Source of the DNA: BP-191 sp035940575 | GTDB taxonomy: Bacteria > Actinomycetota > Actinomycetes > BP-191 | DNA: 64,000 bases | Reading direction: 5' to 3' | Assembly: GCA_035940575.1 (NCBI GenBank) | Contig: DASZER010000043.1 | Location: forward strand, 62,001 to 126,000 | Part shown: positions 41,465 through 49,884 of the stretch, piece after piece | Layout of the letters: each line of letters begins with the position of its first letter | How positions within the stretch are numbered: the first letter of the stretch is position 1 | Notes under the pieces: model-generated | What the model was told of the DNA's origin: nothing | The model's input: the letters and a program-made list of their open reading frames with translations, nothing else | Databases searched by the model: none | Translations under genes and position numbers: made by a program

Positions 41465-41905
41465 CACCGCCTCGACCAGCGAGTCCTGGAGGAACGTCAG
41501 CCAGTCGTAGATCAGCAGCTCGCCGTCCTCGTCGTCGTCCTCGCGCTCCTCGGTCACGCCGAGCGCCGTGCCGAGGGCGAGGCGGAGGTCGTTGAGCGCG
41601 GAGAGCCACTGCTCGGCGGTCTCGGCGTCGAGGTCGACGTCGCCGTCGGCGGGCAGCGACTCGACGAGCGCGCGGGCGTTCGCGAGCTTGGCCTCGCGCA
41701 GGTCGTCGTGCAGCAGGTCGCGCAGGTCCGCGGCCACCGCCGGGTCGAAGGACGCGTCAGGGAACAGCCGCCGCGACACCGGGTCGTCGCCGTCGGCGCG
41801 CACGAGCGTCATCACCTCGTCGGCGAGCGAGCGCAGCAACGTCACCTCGTCGCGTTCCAGCCGGCCGCGCACCCGGCCCTCGCGCGCCCTGAACCGCCTC
41901 GCCAC
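41447..41905 (-). CDS. DUF2017 family protein (Rv1332-like)
   Basis: 152 residues from a GTG. Helical, with RAREGRVRGRLERDEVTLLRS-like N-terminus and the C-terminal ELLIYDWLTFLQDSLVEAV. This is DUF2017, encoded between clpS and mec in mycobacteria (Rv1332). Function is not established. Here an ABC transporter locus lies between it and clpS. Confidence 0.85.
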   Translation of the reverse strand: MARRFRAREGRVRGRLERDEVTLLRSLADEVMTLVRADGDDPVSRRLFPDASFDPAVAADLRDLLHDDLREAKLANARALVESLPADGDVDLDAETAEQWLSALNDLRLALGTALGVTEEREDDDEDGELLIYDWLTFLQDSLVEAVSALQR

Positions 41906-41975
41906 CCGTGCCCCTTTCCGACGACTCGCACGATATTCGGGCGCCCGTCCCGCCCGCGTACGGCACCATGCACGG

Positions 41976-42923
41976 ATGCCGCCACACGCCGTCGAGGTCG
42001 CCGACCTGCGGCGGACGTTCGTGGCCGGGCGCGGCCGGTCGAAGCGCACGATCGAGGCCGTCGACGGGATCTCGTTCACGGTCGAGCCCGGCGAGCGGCT
42101 CGCGTACATCGGCCCGAACGGCGCCGGCAAGTCCACCTCGATCAAGATGCTGACCGGCATCCTGCACCCGAGCGGCGGGTCCGCCTCCGTGCTCGGCCTG
42201 GTGCCGTGGCACCAGCGCCGCGACCTGACGCGGCGGATCGGGACGCTGTTCGGGCAGCGCTCGCAGCTCTGGCTCGAGCTCACGCCGCGGCAGTCGTTCC
42301 GGATGCTCGGCGCGATCTACGGCCTCTCCGACGACGCGATCGCGCGGCGCGTCGGCGAGCTCGGCGAGCTGCTCGACGCGGCGGACCTGTTCGACTCGGC
42401 GGTGCGCGGGCTCTCGCTCGGCCAGCGGATGCGCTGCGAGCTCGCGGCGTGCCTGCTGCACGAGCCGGAGATCCTGTTCCTGGACGAGCCGACGATCGGT
42501 CTCGACCTGCTCGGCAAGACGGCGCTGCGCGAGCTGCTCGTGCGCCTCAACGACGAGCGCCGCACCACGATCTTCCTGACCTCGCACGACGTCGCCGACA
42601 TCGAGCACGTCGCGCGGCGCGTCATCGTCATCAACCACGGCCACGTCATCTACGACGACGAGGTCGCGGCGGTCCGCAGGACGCTGCTCGCGACGAAGCT
42701 CGTCGAGGTCACGCTCGACGCCCCCGCCGCACCGGTCGCACTCGCCGGCGTGACCGTGACGGCGTCGACCGCCACGACGTGGGAGCTCGTCGTGGACACC
42801 ACGGTCCTGCCGGTGCGCCGGCTGCTCGACGTGCTGCTGGAGACGTTCCCCGTCGTGGACCTGTCGGTCAGCGACCCGCCGCTGGAACAGGTGATCGCCG
42901 AGATCTACGCGGCGCCGCGATGA
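41976..42923 (+). CDS. ABC exporter ATP-binding protein
   Basis: 315 residues. Walker A GPNGAGKS (about 46-53), signature LSLGQRMR, Walker B ILFLDEP with IGLDLLGK. The group with SxGQRMR and the following pair of six-helix permeases is the ABC-2/PF06182-type exporter. It forms an operon with two permeases, each start overlapping the previous stop by four bases. Export substrate unknown. Confidence 0.9.
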   Translation: MPPHAVEVADLRRTFVAGRGRSKRTIEAVDGISFTVEPGERLAYIGPNGAGKSTSIKMLTGILHPSGGSASVLGLVPWHQRRDLTRRIGTLFGQRSQLWLELTPRQSFRMLGAIYGLSDDAIARRVGELGELLDAADLFDSAVRGLSLGQRMRCELAACLLHEPEILFLDEPTIGLDLLGKTALRELLVRLNDERRTTIFLTSHDVADIEHVARRVIVINHGHVIYDDEVAAVRRTLLATKLVEVTLDAPAAPVALAGVTVTASTATTWELVVDTTVLPVRRLLDVLLETFPVVDLSVSDPPLEQVIAEIYAAPR

Positions 42924-43702
42924 ACGCGCGCGCGGCGTGGGTGACGGTGACGGTCGCGGCCCGCAAGGGCGCGGCGGAGCGCGGCGGGCTGCTGTTCACG
43001 GTGGGGTTCTACCTGCTCGTGTCGTGGGCGCTCGGCTCGGTCTGGCGGATGGCCGCGGGGGCCGGCGACGGGGAGGTCGCCGGCTACACCGCGGTCGCGT
43101 TGACGTGGTACATCGCCACGTCCGAGGCCGCGACGATCCCGCTCAACCAGAAGCTCATCGAGGACGTCGGCCTCGCCATCGGCAACGGCTCGATCGCCGT
43201 CGAGATGCTGCGCCCCGCCTCCGTGCTGGGCGTGCGCGTGATGACCGAGCTCGGCCGCTCGCTGCCGCGCCTGGTCGTCTGCCTCGTCGCGGGCAGCGCC
43301 CTCGCGCTGGTGACCGGCGGCGCGCCGCCGTCCGTCGCGGCGCTCGCGCTCGTGCCGTTCGCGCTGGTGCTCGCGATCGCGTGCAACACCGTGTCGATGT
43401 ACGCGTTCGCGGGCGCGGGCTTCTGGCTGCGCGACACGCGGTCGGCGTGGTTCCTGTACCAGAAGCTGGTGTTCCTGCTCGGCGGGATGCTGCTGCCGTT
43501 GCAGGTGCTCCCGCACGCGCTGGAACGCGCGGCGCACCTGATGCCGTTCATGGCGATGGCGTACGTCCCCGCGCGGCTCGCGTCGGGGCACGTGGAGCCG
43601 GAGCTGCTGCTGGTGCAGGCGTTCTGGCTCGTCGTGCTCGGCCTGCTGGCGACGCGCGTCTTCGCGGCCGGCGAGCGGCGGATCGCGACGGTGGGCGGAT
43701 GA
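42920..43702 (+). CDS. ABC exporter permease, first subunit
   Basis: 260 residues from an ATGA overlap. Six membrane helices with the family's conserved short motif between helices 2 and 3 (GNGSIAVEMLRPASVLGV), typical of the PF06182 ABC-2-like family that always has two permease genes. Partner of the ATPase upstream and permease downstream. Confidence 0.88.
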   Translation: MNARAAWVTVTVAARKGAAERGGLLFTVGFYLLVSWALGSVWRMAAGAGDGEVAGYTAVALTWYIATSEAATIPLNQKLIEDVGLAIGNGSIAVEMLRPASVLGVRVMTELGRSLPRLVVCLVAGSALALVTGGAPPSVAALALVPFALVLAIACNTVSMYAFAGAGFWLRDTRSAWFLYQKLVFLLGGMLLPLQVLPHALERAAHLMPFMAMAYVPARLASGHVEPELLLVQAFWLVVLGLLATRVFAAGERRIATVGG

Positions 43703-44466
43703 GGGCGCTGCTCGTCACGATGCGCGGCGCGCTCGCCGAGGCGTGGGCGAACCGCGGCGCGTTCTGGGTGCAGGTCGCCACGATGGTCGTCAACGACATC
43801 GCGTGGGTGGCGTTCTGGGTGCTGTTCTTCCACCGCGTAGGAACGCTGCGCGGCTGGGACGGCGACCGCGTGCTGCTGCTGCTCGCCGTGCTGACCAGCT
43901 CCGCCGGGTTGGTGCTCGGTCTGTTCGCGAACGCGCGCTCGCTCGGCCGGCTCGTCAACGGCGGCGAGATCGACGCGGCGCTGACGCTGCCGGTGCCGAC
44001 GCTGCCGTACCTGCTGGTCCGGCGGGTCAACTCGACCAACCTCGGCGACGTGCTGTTCGGGTTCGTGCTGTTCGTGGTCGCCGGGTCGCCGACGCCGTCG
44101 CGCGTCGGCATCTACCTGGTCGGCGTCGCCACCTCCGCGGTGCTGCTCACCGGCTTCCTCGTCGCGACCGGCTCGATCGCGCTGTTCGCCGGGCGCGACG
44201 ACGTGGGCGAGCTGTCGTTCCACGGCGTGCTGCTGCTGTCGTCGTACCCGGTCGACGTGTTCGGGCCGATCGCGAAGGTCGTCATGTACACCGTCGTGCC
44301 GGCGGCGTTCCTCGGCGCCGTGCCCGCGAAGCTCATGGACTCGTTCGACCCGGTCGTCGCGGCGACCATGCTCGGGGCGGCGGCGTTCTTCGCGCTGCTG
44401 GGCTGGGTGACGTTCAACGCCGGCCTGCGCCGCTACACCTCCGGCGCCGTCTGGACCAACGCCTGA
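43699..44466 (+). CDS. ABC exporter permease, second subunit
   Basis: 255 residues from an ATGA overlap. Six helices, with NGGEIDAALTLPVPTLPYLL in the position matching GSIAVEMLRPASVLG of its partner, as expected for paired permeases. Completes the exporter. Confidence 0.88.
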   Translation: MRALLVTMRGALAEAWANRGAFWVQVATMVVNDIAWVAFWVLFFHRVGTLRGWDGDRVLLLLAVLTSSAGLVLGLFANARSLGRLVNGGEIDAALTLPVPTLPYLLVRRVNSTNLGDVLFGFVLFVVAGSPTPSRVGIYLVGVATSAVLLTGFLVATGSIALFAGRDDVGELSFHGVLLLSSYPVDVFGPIAKVVMYTVVPAAFLGAVPAKLMDSFDPVVAATMLGAAAFFALLGWVTFNAGLRRYTSGAVWTNA

Positions 44467-44575
44467 CCACCACCCCCATCGCCCCGCCCTTCCTGGCCTG
44501 CCGTTCCCCAACTTTGAAGATCGCCACGCGGGGACGCGCTGGACGGGCTGCAAGGTTGGAGCCGGGCGCGGCAGG

Positions 44576-44863
44576 TCAGTCCTGCTGCAGCGTCGCCCAG
44601 AGACCCGCGGCGTGCAGCCGCGCGACGTCGAACTCCATCTGCTCCTTCGCTCCGCTCGACACCACGGCCCGGCCCTTGTGATGCACGTCGAGCATCAGCT
44701 TCGTCGCCTTCTCCTTGGAGTAGCCGAAGAGCTTCTGGAGGACGTACGTCACGTACGTCATGAGGTTGATGGGGTCGTTCCAGACGATGGTGACCCACGG
44801 GCGGTCGGGGTCGACGCGCTCGTCGCTCTCCGACCGCGCGACCTTCTCAGGGGCGATGGTCAC
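44576..44863 (-). CDS. clpS: ClpS adaptor of the Clp protease
   Basis: 95 residues from a GTG. The core is typical: PWVTIVWNDPINLMTYVTYV with the N-degron pocket NDxxN/M, then KATKLMLDVHHKGRAVVSSG. ClpS hands N-end-rule substrates to ClpAP/ClpCP. In mycobacteria clpS is adjacent to DUF2017 and mec; here it is 2.7 kb away with an ABC operon between. Confidence 0.93.
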   Translation of the reverse strand: MTIAPEKVARSESDERVDPDRPWVTIVWNDPINLMTYVTYVLQKLFGYSKEKATKLMLDVHHKGRAVVSSGAKEQMEFDVARLHAAGLWATLQQD

Positions 44864-44994
44864 GGCACCAGCGTAGGACGCCCGGCGCGCGACCCCGCCA
44901 ACGATCGCCGACTTCCTGCCAAACCCCGCGGCCCGGGATGGGGCGGCGGGCGCGGCGGCGTTGCCTCCGTCGGGAGGCACCTAGGGTGAGCGTC

Positions 44995-45963
44995 ATGGCA
45001 GCGAAGTACCGCGTCGGCATCGCGCTGGCGGCGATCTACGTCGTGTGGGGGTCGACGTACCTGGCGATCCGTTACGCGATCGGCGCGGACACCGGCGAGC
45101 GCGGCCTGCCGCCGCTGATGATGGGCGGCGTACGGTTCGCGCTCGCGGGAGCGCTGATGTTCGCGTGGGCGGCCCGCCGCCCCGCCGCCGACGGCGAGCC
45201 CGACCCGCTCGGGCGCCCGCAGTGGCTCGCGTGCGGCTTCATCGGGCTCGCGTTGCTGCTCGGCGGCAACGGCCTCGTGATGCTCGCCGAGCAGACCGTC
45301 CCCTCGGGGATCGCGGCGGTCGTCGTCGCGCTGGTGCCCATCTGGACGGCGCTGTTCGGCTTCGTGCTCGGCGGCGAGCGGCTGCGCCGCCTCGCCGCGG
45401 TCGGGCTGCTGATCGGCTTCGCCGGCGCGGTCGTGCTCGCGAACCCGAGCGGCGCGGACCGCGTCCCCACCGGCGGCGTGCTGATGCTGCTGTTCGCGAC
45501 GCTGTCGTGGTCGACGGGGTCGTACTACGCGAAGTCCGCGCCCGTCCCGCGCCGGCCGCTCGTGATGACGGCGATGGAGATGCTGTGCGGCGGGGCGGGG
45601 CTGTTCGTCGCCGGGCTGCTCTCCGGCGAGGCGGGCGACCTGCACCTCACGGACGCGGGCTGGAAGGCGTGGACGGCGTTCGCGTACCTCGTCGTCTTCG
45701 GCTCGATGCTCGCGTTCACGGCGTACGCCTGGCTGCTCCGCAACGCGCGCCTGTCGCTGACGACGACGTACGCCTACGTCAACCCGACGGTCGCGGTGCT
45801 GCTCGGCGCGCTGTTCCTCGACGAGCGGCTCACCGGCCGCACGATCGCCGCGAGCGCGGTGATCGTCCTCGGCGTCGCGCTCGTCGTGTCGAGCCGTCCC
45901 GCGCCGACGCCCACCGAGGGCGCGCCGATGACCGAGGCCGAGTCGGAGGACGCGCTGCGATGA
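44995..45963 (+). CDS. EamA/RhaT-family drug/metabolite exporter
   Basis: 322 residues from ATG 44995 behind GGGAGG; a GTG at 44986 is possible. Ten membrane helices with two EamA repeats, conserved GSTYLAIRYAI and GSMLAFTAYAWLLRNA. Likely exports amino acids or other metabolites. Coupled to the next gene by a 4-nt overlap (ATGA). Confidence 0.87.
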   Translation: MAAKYRVGIALAAIYVVWGSTYLAIRYAIGADTGERGLPPLMMGGVRFALAGALMFAWAARRPAADGEPDPLGRPQWLACGFIGLALLLGGNGLVMLAEQTVPSGIAAVVVALVPIWTALFGFVLGGERLRRLAAVGLLIGFAGAVVLANPSGADRVPTGGVLMLLFATLSWSTGSYYAKSAPVPRRPLVMTAMEMLCGGAGLFVAGLLSGEAGDLHLTDAGWKAWTAFAYLVVFGSMLAFTAYAWLLRNARLSLTTTYAYVNPTVAVLLGALFLDERLTGRTIAASAVIVLGVALVVSSRPAPTPTEGAPMTEAESEDALR

Positions 45964-46478
45964 TCTTCGAGACCGAGCGGCTGCGCGCCCGCGACTGGCG
46001 TCCCGAGGACGCCGAGGCGGCGTACGGCATCTACAGGGACGACGACGTCGTCCGCGTCCTCGGCAGCGTCCCGCAGCCGGTCGAGAGCATGGAGGCGATG
46101 CGCGAGCGCGTCGGCCGCTGGATCGCCAACCGCACCGACGACGGCTACGGCTTCTGGGCGCTCGAGACGCACGAGGGAACGCTCGTCGGCGCGACGCTCG
46201 TGAAGCCGTTGCCCGACGCGGCCGAGGTCGAGATCGGCTGGCACCTCGGCAAGGCGCACTGGGGCAGGGGCTACGCCACCGAGTCCGGTACGGCCGCCGC
46301 GCGCTACGCGTTCGAGCACCAGGGCCTCGACGTCGTCTACGCCGTCGTCGTCCGCGACAACGAGCCGTCGCTCGCCGTCGCGCGGCGGCTCGGCATGACG
46401 TACGAGGGCTCCACCGACCGCTACTACGGCAAGGAGCTGGAGCTGTTCTCCCTCCGCACGACGAAGGCCCCGGCGTAG
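45960..46478 (+). CDS. GNAT-family N-acetyltransferase (RimJ/RimL-like)
   Basis: 172 residues. TERLRARDWRPEDAEAAY at the N-terminus, acetyl-CoA loop GKAHWGRGYATESGTAA and the C-terminal VVRDNEPSLAVARRLGM match the RimJ/RimL subgroup. Acceptor unknown (N-terminus, amino acid or antibiotic). The stop codon sits in the loop of a terminator hairpin. Confidence 0.88.
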   Translation: MIFETERLRARDWRPEDAEAAYGIYRDDDVVRVLGSVPQPVESMEAMRERVGRWIANRTDDGYGFWALETHEGTLVGATLVKPLPDAAEVEIGWHLGKAHWGRGYATESGTAAARYAFEHQGLDVVYAVVVRDNEPSLAVARRLGMTYEGSTDRYYGKELELFSLRTTKAPA

Positions 46479-46490
46479 AACGCCGGGGCC
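46466..46490. terminator. Strong bidirectional terminator hairpin
   Basis: GGCCCCGGCG (46466-46475) and CGCCGGGGCC (46481-46490) form a perfect 10-bp stem around TAGAA; the TAG is the stop of the acetyltransferase. The convergent cspA gene ends 20 bases downstream, so it can serve both strands. Confidence 0.75.
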
Positions 46491-46509
46491 CTGTCGTAAC
46501 GAAGCGGAA

Positions 46510-46713
46510 CTAGACCGGGCGGACGTTCTCCGCCTGGGGGCCCTTCTGGCCCTGCGTGATGTCGAACTCCACGCGCTGGTTCTCGTCCAGCGAACGGTAG
46601 CCGTCCGACTGGATCGCCGAGAAGTGCACGAAGACGTCGGCGCCGCCGCCGTCCTGCGCGATGAAGCCGAAGCCCTTCTCCGCGTTGAACCACTTCACAG
46701 TGCCCTGCGCCAT
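46510..46713 (-). CDS. cspA: Cold-shock-domain protein
   Basis: 67 residues with RNP1 KGFGFI and RNP2 VFVHFSAI, GTVKWFNAEKGFGFIAQD. Single-domain nucleic-acid chaperone of the CspA family. Start ATG behind GGAGGACAAG. The 212-nt leader upstream could be its 5' UTR. Confidence 0.95.
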   Translation of the reverse strand: MAQGTVKWFNAEKGFGFIAQDGGGADVFVHFSAIQSDGYRSLDENQRVEFDITQGQKGPQAENVRPV

Positions 46714-46925
46714 GCTCTTGTCCTCCTGGGACTGCCAGGCCCGCGACGTGCGGACCCTTTGTCAGTTGCCGTCGGAGGGCGCTCAGGTGGCCGGCCCTGT
46801 GCCGGACATAAGAGACGCCCGCGTACCAACCCGCGGGCGTTCGAGAACGTGCGTGGAGATGGAGGGCAACTGGGACGAACGGTACAGGGGCACGACCCGC
46901 GACACAAGACACCGCGACGGTCGGT

Positions 46926-47765
46926 CTACGCGATCCTCGGCAGCGCGATCGGGAGCTGCGGCGGCACCTCGGCGAGGCAGGCCAGCGCCACCGGCTTCAA
47001 CGTCGCCTTCGCCGCCTCGATCTCGCCGTCGCCGAACGCCGCCCACGGCGCCGCCGCCGCCGCGTCCGTCGCCCGCTCGATCGCCTCGCGCAGCGCCATG
47101 CCCTCGCCCGTCGTGACGCCCTCGCCGTCGACGAGGCCGCGCTCGCGCAACGCCTCCGCCGCCGCCTCCCACTCCTCGTCGGTCCAGCCGCGCACCGGCT
47201 GCGAACGCTCGCGCGGCACGTCGGCGCGCGCCCGCAGGACGAGCGACTCGCACGGCCCGACGCCGTACGCCAGCAACGCCGCGACGTGCGCGTCGCCGCG
47301 CAGCTCGCGCAGCGCCGTGGCCGCGTGCCACGCGCGCTCGACGTCGTCGCCGGGGACGGGCAGCGCCGCCGTGGCCGCGCCGAGCACGCGCCCCGCGACC
47401 TCCGCCCCCGCGAGCGCGCGCTGCAGCACGTCCGCGACCTCGCCCCACGCGGCCTCGGGGGCGAGCCTGCGCAACGCCCTGCCCGCGCCGGCGCGACGCG
47501 CGTCCAGCGCGACCGAGGGCGCCGCGCGCTCCCACACGTCGGGGAACGCGCGGCGCACCATCGCGGGCGCGAAGCCGTAGAACGCCGCCTGCACGACCTC
47601 GGGACCGACGGCGCCGAGCGGTGCGGCGCGGCCGGCGAAGTACGTGCGCCAGAAGCCGCGCAGCCCGACCTCCTCGAACGCCGCCGCCGTCTCCGGCGCG
47701 AAGTACGTCACCGCGTGCAGCGGCTCGAAGTGCCCCCACAGCTCGCGGGGCGTGGCGTCGCTCAT
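46926..47765 (-). CDS. SCO6745 family protein
   Basis: 279 residues. PRELWGHFEPLHAVTYFAPE at the N-terminus and RGFWRTYFAGRAAPLG, AFYGFAPAMVRRA, WTDEEWEAAAEALRERGLV match the actinobacterial SCO6745 family, which has helix-rich N- and C-terminal parts. The C-terminal RERGLVDG resembles winged-helix ends. Function unknown. Confidence 0.8.
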   Translation of the reverse strand: MSDATPRELWGHFEPLHAVTYFAPETAAAFEEVGLRGFWRTYFAGRAAPLGAVGPEVVQAAFYGFAPAMVRRAFPDVWERAAPSVALDARRAGAGRALRRLAPEAAWGEVADVLQRALAGAEVAGRVLGAATAALPVPGDDVERAWHAATALRELRGDAHVAALLAYGVGPCESLVLRARADVPRERSQPVRGWTDEEWEAAAEALRERGLVDGEGVTTGEGMALREAIERATDAAAAAPWAAFGDGEIEAAKATLKPVALACLAEVPPQLPIALPRIA

Positions 47766-47800
47766 GGAGGGATCGTGCCACTCGTCGCGAACACCCCGGC

Positions 47801-49180
47801 ATGTCGTCGCGCCGCCGCGTCACGCTCGCCCTCGGGATCGCCCTCGCCGCCGCGCTCGCCGCCGCCGGAGGGTCCTCCGCCGCGCCGGCGGGCAGGGGCG
47901 TCGCGTTCTACGCCGGCCGCCGCGGCAGCGCGGGGCCGGCGCCTCGCGTCGAGCTGTTCCGCACCGGCTTCCGCAACGCGGGCGAGCCGACGCTGGGCAT
48001 CGCCAAGGACGGCACGATCTGGTCGGACGTGCAGCAGGACGTCGCGCGCTCGACCGACAACGGCCGCACGTGGAGCAGGCTCGTCCTCGACGGCCACGCC
48101 GCGACGCTCGACCCGTACCTCTACGTCGACCGCGCGACGAGCCGCGTCTGGAAGTCCGACCTCGCCGGCACCTGCCAGGTGCTGTCGTGGAGCGACGACC
48201 GCGGCGAGACGTGGACGCACGCGCCGGCCGCGTGCAACCAGTCCGACCACCAGACGATCGTCGCCGGGCCGCCGACGACGGACCTGCCGACGACGTACCC
48301 GAACGTCCTCTACAACTGCTCGCAGACCCTCGGCTACAACGGCTACTCGTTCGCGACCGGCTGCGCCGCCTCGCGCGACGGAGGGACGACGTGGGCGCCG
48401 ACGGGGACGTTCGCGTTCGCCGACCCGAGCCCGTACGGCGTCGGCCCCGAGACCGGCGACGCCGGCGTGCCGGGGCACTGCAACGGCGACAACGGCCCGA
48501 TCCACGCCGCGCCGTACGGCCGCGTGTTCGTGCCGCGCGGGTGGTGCGGCCAGCCGTGGCTCGCGTGGAGCGACGACGAGGGCGCGACGTGGACGCGCGT
48601 GCAGGTCGCGAAGAACGGCATGAACACCTCGACCTCCGGCGGCTTCGGCTTCGTGGCGCCGGGCCACGGCCAGTCCGACCACGAGGCGGCCGTCGTCGCC
48701 GACAAGGCGGGCAACGTCTACTACCTCTGGATGGCGCTGGACCGGCTGCCGTACCTCGCGGTGTCGCGAGACAGGGGCAAGACGTTCGGGGCGCCGGTGC
48801 GCGTCGCGCCGCCGGGCGTGCGCGAGGCCTGGGGACCCGCGCTCGACGTCGACGAGCGCGGCCGCGTCGCGGTCGCGTTCATGGGCTCGACGAACTCGCC
48901 GGGCGCGCCGTGGACGGGGTCGTACGCCGAGACGACGTTCACCGGCTACCTCGCGCTGCTCCCCCGGCCGGCCGACAGGACGCCGCTCGTGTGGGCGGGC
49001 TCGGTGTCGGCGCCGGACGCGCCGTTCGTCTACGGCACGTGCGGGCCGGGGCGTTGCGACGAGGGCGTGCTCGACTTCATCGACGTGGCGTTCCACCCGG
49101 ACGGCAGCGTGTGGGGCGCGTTCGTGGACAGCGCGCAGGGCGACGAGCTGGTGCTCGGGAGGCTGCGGGCGCCGCGCTAG
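47801..49180 (+). CDS. Secreted BNR-repeat/sialidase-fold protein
   Basis: 459 residues. Signal peptide ending near SSA-AP, then Asp-box repeats of the sialidase fold: STDNGRTWS, SDDRGETWTHA, SRDGGTTWAPT, SDDEGATWTR and SRDRGKTFG. These mark a six-bladed propeller. The catalytic Arg triad of sialidases cannot be confirmed from the sequence, so it may be a binding propeller. Four to six cysteines suit the extracellular location. Confidence 0.8.
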   Translation: MSSRRRVTLALGIALAAALAAAGGSSAAPAGRGVAFYAGRRGSAGPAPRVELFRTGFRNAGEPTLGIAKDGTIWSDVQQDVARSTDNGRTWSRLVLDGHAATLDPYLYVDRATSRVWKSDLAGTCQVLSWSDDRGETWTHAPAACNQSDHQTIVAGPPTTDLPTTYPNVLYNCSQTLGYNGYSFATGCAASRDGGTTWAPTGTFAFADPSPYGVGPETGDAGVPGHCNGDNGPIHAAPYGRVFVPRGWCGQPWLAWSDDEGATWTRVQVAKNGMNTSTSGGFGFVAPGHGQSDHEAAVVADKAGNVYYLWMALDRLPYLAVSRDRGKTFGAPVRVAPPGVREAWGPALDVDERGRVAVAFMGSTNSPGAPWTGSYAETTFTGYLALLPRPADRTPLVWAGSVSAPDAPFVYGTCGPGRCDEGVLDFIDVAFHPDGSVWGAFVDSAQGDELVLGRLRAPR

Positions 49181-49213
49181 GCTGCGTGCCCCCTCGAACG
49201 AAAGGCGCCCCTC

Positions 49214-49384
49214 ATGCGCAAGCTGCTCGCCCTGAGCGTCCTCGCCGCCTCCCTCGCGACGCCGACCGCGGCGTTCGCGGTCAAGGACTGCGAGGAGCAG
49301 GGCCCGTGCCTCTGCGGCCAGGAGATCGCCGTCGGCCTGCCCGACAAGGACCCGATCGTCTCCCTCGGTCGCATCGACTGCTAG
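49214..49384 (+). CDS. Small secreted Cys-rich peptide
   Basis: 56 residues. Signal peptide MRKLLALSVLAASLATPTAA, then about 34 residues beginning VKDCEEQGPCLCGQEIAVGL and ending GRIDC with four cysteines. ATG at 49214 is preceded by AAAGG. It has the same build as the small exported peptides at 1596, 2287 and 51319. A terminator follows at 49393. Confidence 0.6.
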   Translation: MRKLLALSVLAASLATPTAAFAVKDCEEQGPCLCGQEIAVGLPDKDPIVSLGRIDC

Positions 49385-49392
49385 TAGAACGA

Positions 49393-49423
49393 AGAGCCCC
49401 CGGCCTCGGCGGCCGGGGGCTCT
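49393..49423. terminator. Terminator hairpin
   Basis: AGAGCCCCCGGCC (49393-49405) pairs perfectly with GGCCGGGGGCTCT (49411-49423) around TCGGC. It lies between the convergent genes ending at 49384 and 49442. Confidence 0.75.
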
Positions 49424-49441
49424 CGTCGTGTCCGGGTGCCG

Positions 49442-49762
49442 CTACGCGTCGCCGAGCAGGCTCGACCGCGTGCAGCCGGTCTCCTTGCCGTTGACGACGA
49501 CGGCGACGCAGACGCCGGCGTCGTCGCGGTACACGCGGGCGCCCGACGTGTTGCCGCCTACGACGGGGGCGTTGTAGCAGACGAGGACGTAGCCGTTCTG
49601 GCCCGGCTTCACGTCGGGCTGGTCGACGCCGACGACGTCGAGGACGGTGGCGTCGTTGACCTGGTTGCGGCATGCCCGCGGCATCGTCGCCTGGGCGGGC
49701 GCGACCGCGGCGAACGACGTCGCGACCGCGGTCGCGGCCAGCAGAAGTCGGACCGTGCGCAT
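49442..49762 (-). CDS. Secreted protein of about 80 mature residues
   Basis: 106 residues from ATG 49762 behind AAAGGAG. Signal peptide (APAQA-TM), then a mature beta-rich domain with PRACRNQVNDATVLDVVGVD, YVLVCYNAP, VCVAVVVNG and ETGCTRSS: four cysteines, probably two disulfides. Unknown function. Confidence 0.6.
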   Translation of the reverse strand: MRTVRLLLAATAVATSFAAVAPAQATMPRACRNQVNDATVLDVVGVDQPDVKPGQNGYVLVCYNAPVVGGNTSGARVYRDDAGVCVAVVVNGKETGCTRSSLLGDA

Positions 49763-49884
49763 GGGGTAGCTCCTTTGAGGTGAGGGGGACGTACGCACAA
49801 CACACGCTGCCGGGTGCCGGTGATTACACCCGATCGTGACGGCGCCGTGACCGCCCGCCCCCGCCGCGCCCGTACGGTGCGGCG

